From the NCBI RefSeq assembly GCF_954871325.1, contig NC_088777.1, positions 53,072,002 to 53,136,001 on the forward strand: DNA of 64,000 bases, written 5' to 3'. Of this stretch, positions 63,200 to 64,000 are shown piece after piece. The DNA is from Gordionus sp. m RMFG-2023. Its lineage: Eukaryota > Nematomorpha > Gordioida > Chordodea > Parachordodidae. The notes under the pieces are model-generated. The model did not search any database. It worked only from the letters and a program-made list of their open reading frames with translations, and was not told the origin of the DNA. The position numbers and the translations under genes were made by a program. Position 1 is the first letter of the stretch. Every line of letters starts with the position of its first letter.

Positions 63200-64000
63200 T
63201 CGTGACAAAATCAGGTCCTGTCCTAATACCCTTTTTATAAGAAATAACGATTCTTATCAATCGTTTTATTGGAGATGGAAAACGAAAAGTGGAAAAGCGA
63301 AAAGCGAAAAGAAAAGAAGAAGAAGAAAAAAGTGAAAGGAAAAGGAAAAGGAAAGGGGAAAGCTAGGTGAAGGGAATAAAATCTGGGAAAGATCAGGGAG
63401 TGGAAAAGGGGAAAAGGAAAGAAAAGAGGAAAAGAAAGGAATGGGGGGGGGGTAAGATTAGAGGTGGGCCCGGGCCTAATTTTTTGACCCGACCCCACCC
63501 GCTCACGCAAGGCAATATTTTGATTTACGACCTTCACGCCCGAAAATTCACGGTGATTTTTTAAATTTTTTCAAAACTATCGCGCTTATAATTTTGCACT
63601 TTTTTTAAAAAAATTTATTCTATTTTATTTCTCTCAATTTCATCGTTCCATATTAATAACGAAAAAGAAAATTTTTATTTAGAAAAAGAGAAATGTACAT
63701 CATTTTTAATTACAAATCTTTTAAGTTCGTTCCTAACAGCTTTCATCCGGTAGGTGTTGATGCTTCATCAGAATCATCTAGAAATTCTCTAAATTTTTCA
63801 TTTAGAATATATAGGGCCTTATGAGTGTAGGGATGAATTGGGAAAGTTATGAATGATAGTTGGCATTGATTTATATCATCTAATTGTACGCCATTCCTCT
63901 AATAAGAGATAGGTTACAGAAAATAATCTTACTTGAAACCGAATTTGTCGGGGCTGACAAAATTTTACTCGCTAAATTTTCTCAAAATAGGAAATGAATA
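63200..64000. other. Window-end stretch
   Basis: Beyond the polypurine tract and a GGCCCGGGCC fragment near 63470, no coding exon is recognised up to the edge. Confidence 0.4.
63270..63460 (+). repeat. Polypurine tract
   Basis: About 190 bp almost purely A and G on the plus strand (AAAGGAAAAGGAAAAGG-type), ending in a G run. It is capable of triplex (H-DNA) structure. Confidence 0.9.

Noticed and set aside
63235..63537. Minus-strand Phe/Pro-rich frame
   Set aside because: Translation of the polypurine tract.

Overview
The window is AT-rich eukaryotic DNA, most likely from an invertebrate animal. Spliced, relatively GC-rich exons sit in very AT-rich introns and intergenic sequence. It encodes a FAM13-family RhoGAP-domain protein and a GCNA-type SprT protease, both animal gene families. 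No rRNA, tRNA, operon or CRISPR array is visible. The sequence alone does not settle the phylum.

Layout. 1-13 kb is intergenic: hAT-type MITEs, a 65-bp tandem satellite and a possible promoter or 5' exon zone (10.2-12.35 kb). About 13.07-30.55 kb is one plus-strand gene, the FAM13 homolog. I place 22 exons and all but one internal junction closes in phase. Its 4.5-kb intron (19,211-23,764) holds a MITE and a rearranged endogenous viral element from a mononegavirus-like L polymerase, including an inverted repeat of about 400 bp. 30.6-35.1 kb is intergenic and holds a 1.0-kb hAT-type element with a perfect 8-bp target duplication. 35.16-38.51 kb is a GCNA homolog with an intact HExxH SprT active site. 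38.5-49 kb is repeat-rich, with scattered retrotransposon C-terminal domain relics and a minus-strand 5'-truncated 7TM pseudogene (44 kb). 49.4-51.0 kb is an internally deleted hAT transposon. 52.05-53.01 kb is a 33-bp minisatellite. 53.36-57.72 kb carries two more copies of the same 7TM gene, one intact and one frameshifted, with CTTCT arrays between and around them. 58-64 kb holds MITEs, microsatellites, a decayed hAT transposase, a GC-rich island with a perfect palindrome and a polypurine tract.

How the pieces relate. Two ordinary host genes lie in a landscape shaped by hAT transposons. At least six non-autonomous families are recognisable, and several copies have exact 8-bp target-site duplications. 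An inverted plus tandem segmental duplication multiplied a single-exon 7TM receptor-like gene. The most unusual feature is the viral L-polymerase remnant inside an actively spliced intron, where sense and antisense copies of one segment could fold into a long hairpin in the pre-mRNA.
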